DNA of 6,743 nt from NCBI GenBank assembly GCA_026417195.1, contig JAOADS010000120.1, forward strand, positions 1 to 6,743, given 5' to 3'. A program made the position numbers and the translations under genes. Below, piece by piece: positions 6,644 through 6,743 of the stretch. This stretch comes from Ignavibacteria bacterium (GTDB lineage Bacteria > Bacteroidota > Ignavibacteria > Tepidaquicellales > OLB5). The stretch's first letter is position 1. Each line of letters starts with the position of its first letter. Below the pieces are notes generated by a model that ran no database searches, was not told the origin of the DNA, and saw only the letters and a program-made list of their open reading frames with translations.

Positions 6644-6674
6644 TTGTTTAAAGAATTTCTTAAAATTATATTTG
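6644..6674 (+). promoter_or_regulatory. Bacteroidota-type promoter for tRNA-Ser
   Basis: TTG (6644-6646), a 20-nt spacer and TATATTTG (6667-6674) match TTG/TAnnTTTG exactly and use the same spacing as the lpdA promoter. The tRNA begins 8 nt after the -7 element, so the primary transcript would have almost no 5' leader. The A7/TATATATA tract at 6614-6628 just upstream could act as an UP-like element, as expected for a strongly expressed stable RNA. Confidence 0.8.
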
Positions 6675-6681
6675 CATTATA

Positions 6682-6743
6682 GGAGAGCTCGCATAATGGT
6701 ATTGCAGCGGTCTTGAAAACCGCCGGGCGAAAGCCTGTGGGGG
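6682..6743 (+). tRNA. tRNA-Ser(UGA), 3' end cut off by the window
   Basis: The 5' three quarters of a type II tRNA can be folded by eye. Parts in order: acceptor 5' strand GGAGAGC (6682-6688); U8 and C9; D stem GCA/TGC (6691-6693, 6703-6705) around TAATGGTAT with the invariant GG; anticodon stem GCGGT/ACCGC (6707-6711, 6719-6723); loop CTTGAAA with anticodon TGA at 6714-6716. The long variable arm CGGGC-GAAA-GCCTG (6724-6737) follows, then GGGGG (6739-6743) as the first strand of the T stem. The UGA anticodon and long variable arm identify a serine tRNA reading UCA/UCN codons. The T loop, acceptor 3' strand and CCA status lie outside the window. Confidence 0.93.

Larger units (their letters stand above)
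6286..6681. other. 396-nt AT-rich intergenic region between the EamA gene and tRNA-Ser
   Basis: No convincing gene lies here. The left part holds a possible terminator (6320-6358). A plus-strand frame without stops runs from 6323 to the TAA at 6488-6490 (55 codons). It has no ATG, but includes a protein-like stretch such as SDVLKIIKAL and IPKLEKRLYAN, so it could be a decayed gene remnant; chance is equally possible. The right part (about 6540-6640) is extremely AT-rich, has a small inverted repeat and an A7/TATATATA tract, and leads into the tRNA promoter. Confidence 0.6.

Noticed and set aside
6526..6681. Minus-strand stop-free frame ending in a protein-like stretch (YKDIEEYVIGF)
   Set aside because: There is no start codon before a late ATG, it runs back through the tRNA promoter, and its composition is what extreme AT-richness gives by chance.
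6707..6723. Selenocysteine tRNA, suggested by the long variable arm and the letters TGA in the anticodon loop
   Set aside because: The anticodon itself is UGA, which reads serine UCA; tRNA-Sec has anticodon UCA. The stem lengths also fit ordinary tRNA-Ser.

Overview
The window looks like ordinary chromosomal DNA of a low-GC (about 36%, estimated by eye) member of the Bacteroidota/Ignavibacteriota/Chlorobiota group. Three things suggest this. There is a TonB-dependent receptor with an N-terminal carboxypeptidase-regulatory-like domain. The leaders in front of start codons are A-rich with no Shine-Dalgarno sequence. Two promoters match the Bacteroidota primary-sigma pattern TTG-N20-TAnnTTTG exactly. 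The genus cannot be named from this sequence alone.

Left half (1-2867, minus strand): one compact apparent operon reading right to left. It contains dihydrolipoamide dehydrogenase (lpdA), a two-cysteine peroxiredoxin, a Bcp-type peroxiredoxin, and a HerA/YjgR-like P-loop ATPase cut off by the left edge. Gaps are 32 nt, a 4-nt ATGA overlap, and 11 nt. The layout joins an NADH-linked disulfide reductase to two thiol peroxidases, which suggests peroxide defence coupled to 2-oxoacid dehydrogenase metabolism. The ATPase at the end is functionally unexplained.

Centre (2868-3041): a 174-nt divergent intergenic region. It holds a strong promoter for lpdA with a perfect inverted repeat between its two elements, and a much weaker candidate promoter facing the receptor gene.

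Right half (3042-6743, plus strand): a complete 757-residue TonB-dependent outer-membrane receptor, a DMT/EamA-family inner-membrane transporter starting at TTG, and a 396-nt AT-rich gap with a possible terminator. At the right edge is a tRNA-Ser(UGA) with its own promoter, truncated at the 5' strand of its T stem. The receptor and transporter may be co-transcribed, but nothing in the sequence shows a shared substrate.

I found no CRISPR array, insertion sequence, phage gene or recognisable defence system. The points most worth following are the lpd-peroxiredoxin operon, the palindrome inside its promoter, and the start of the EamA gene.
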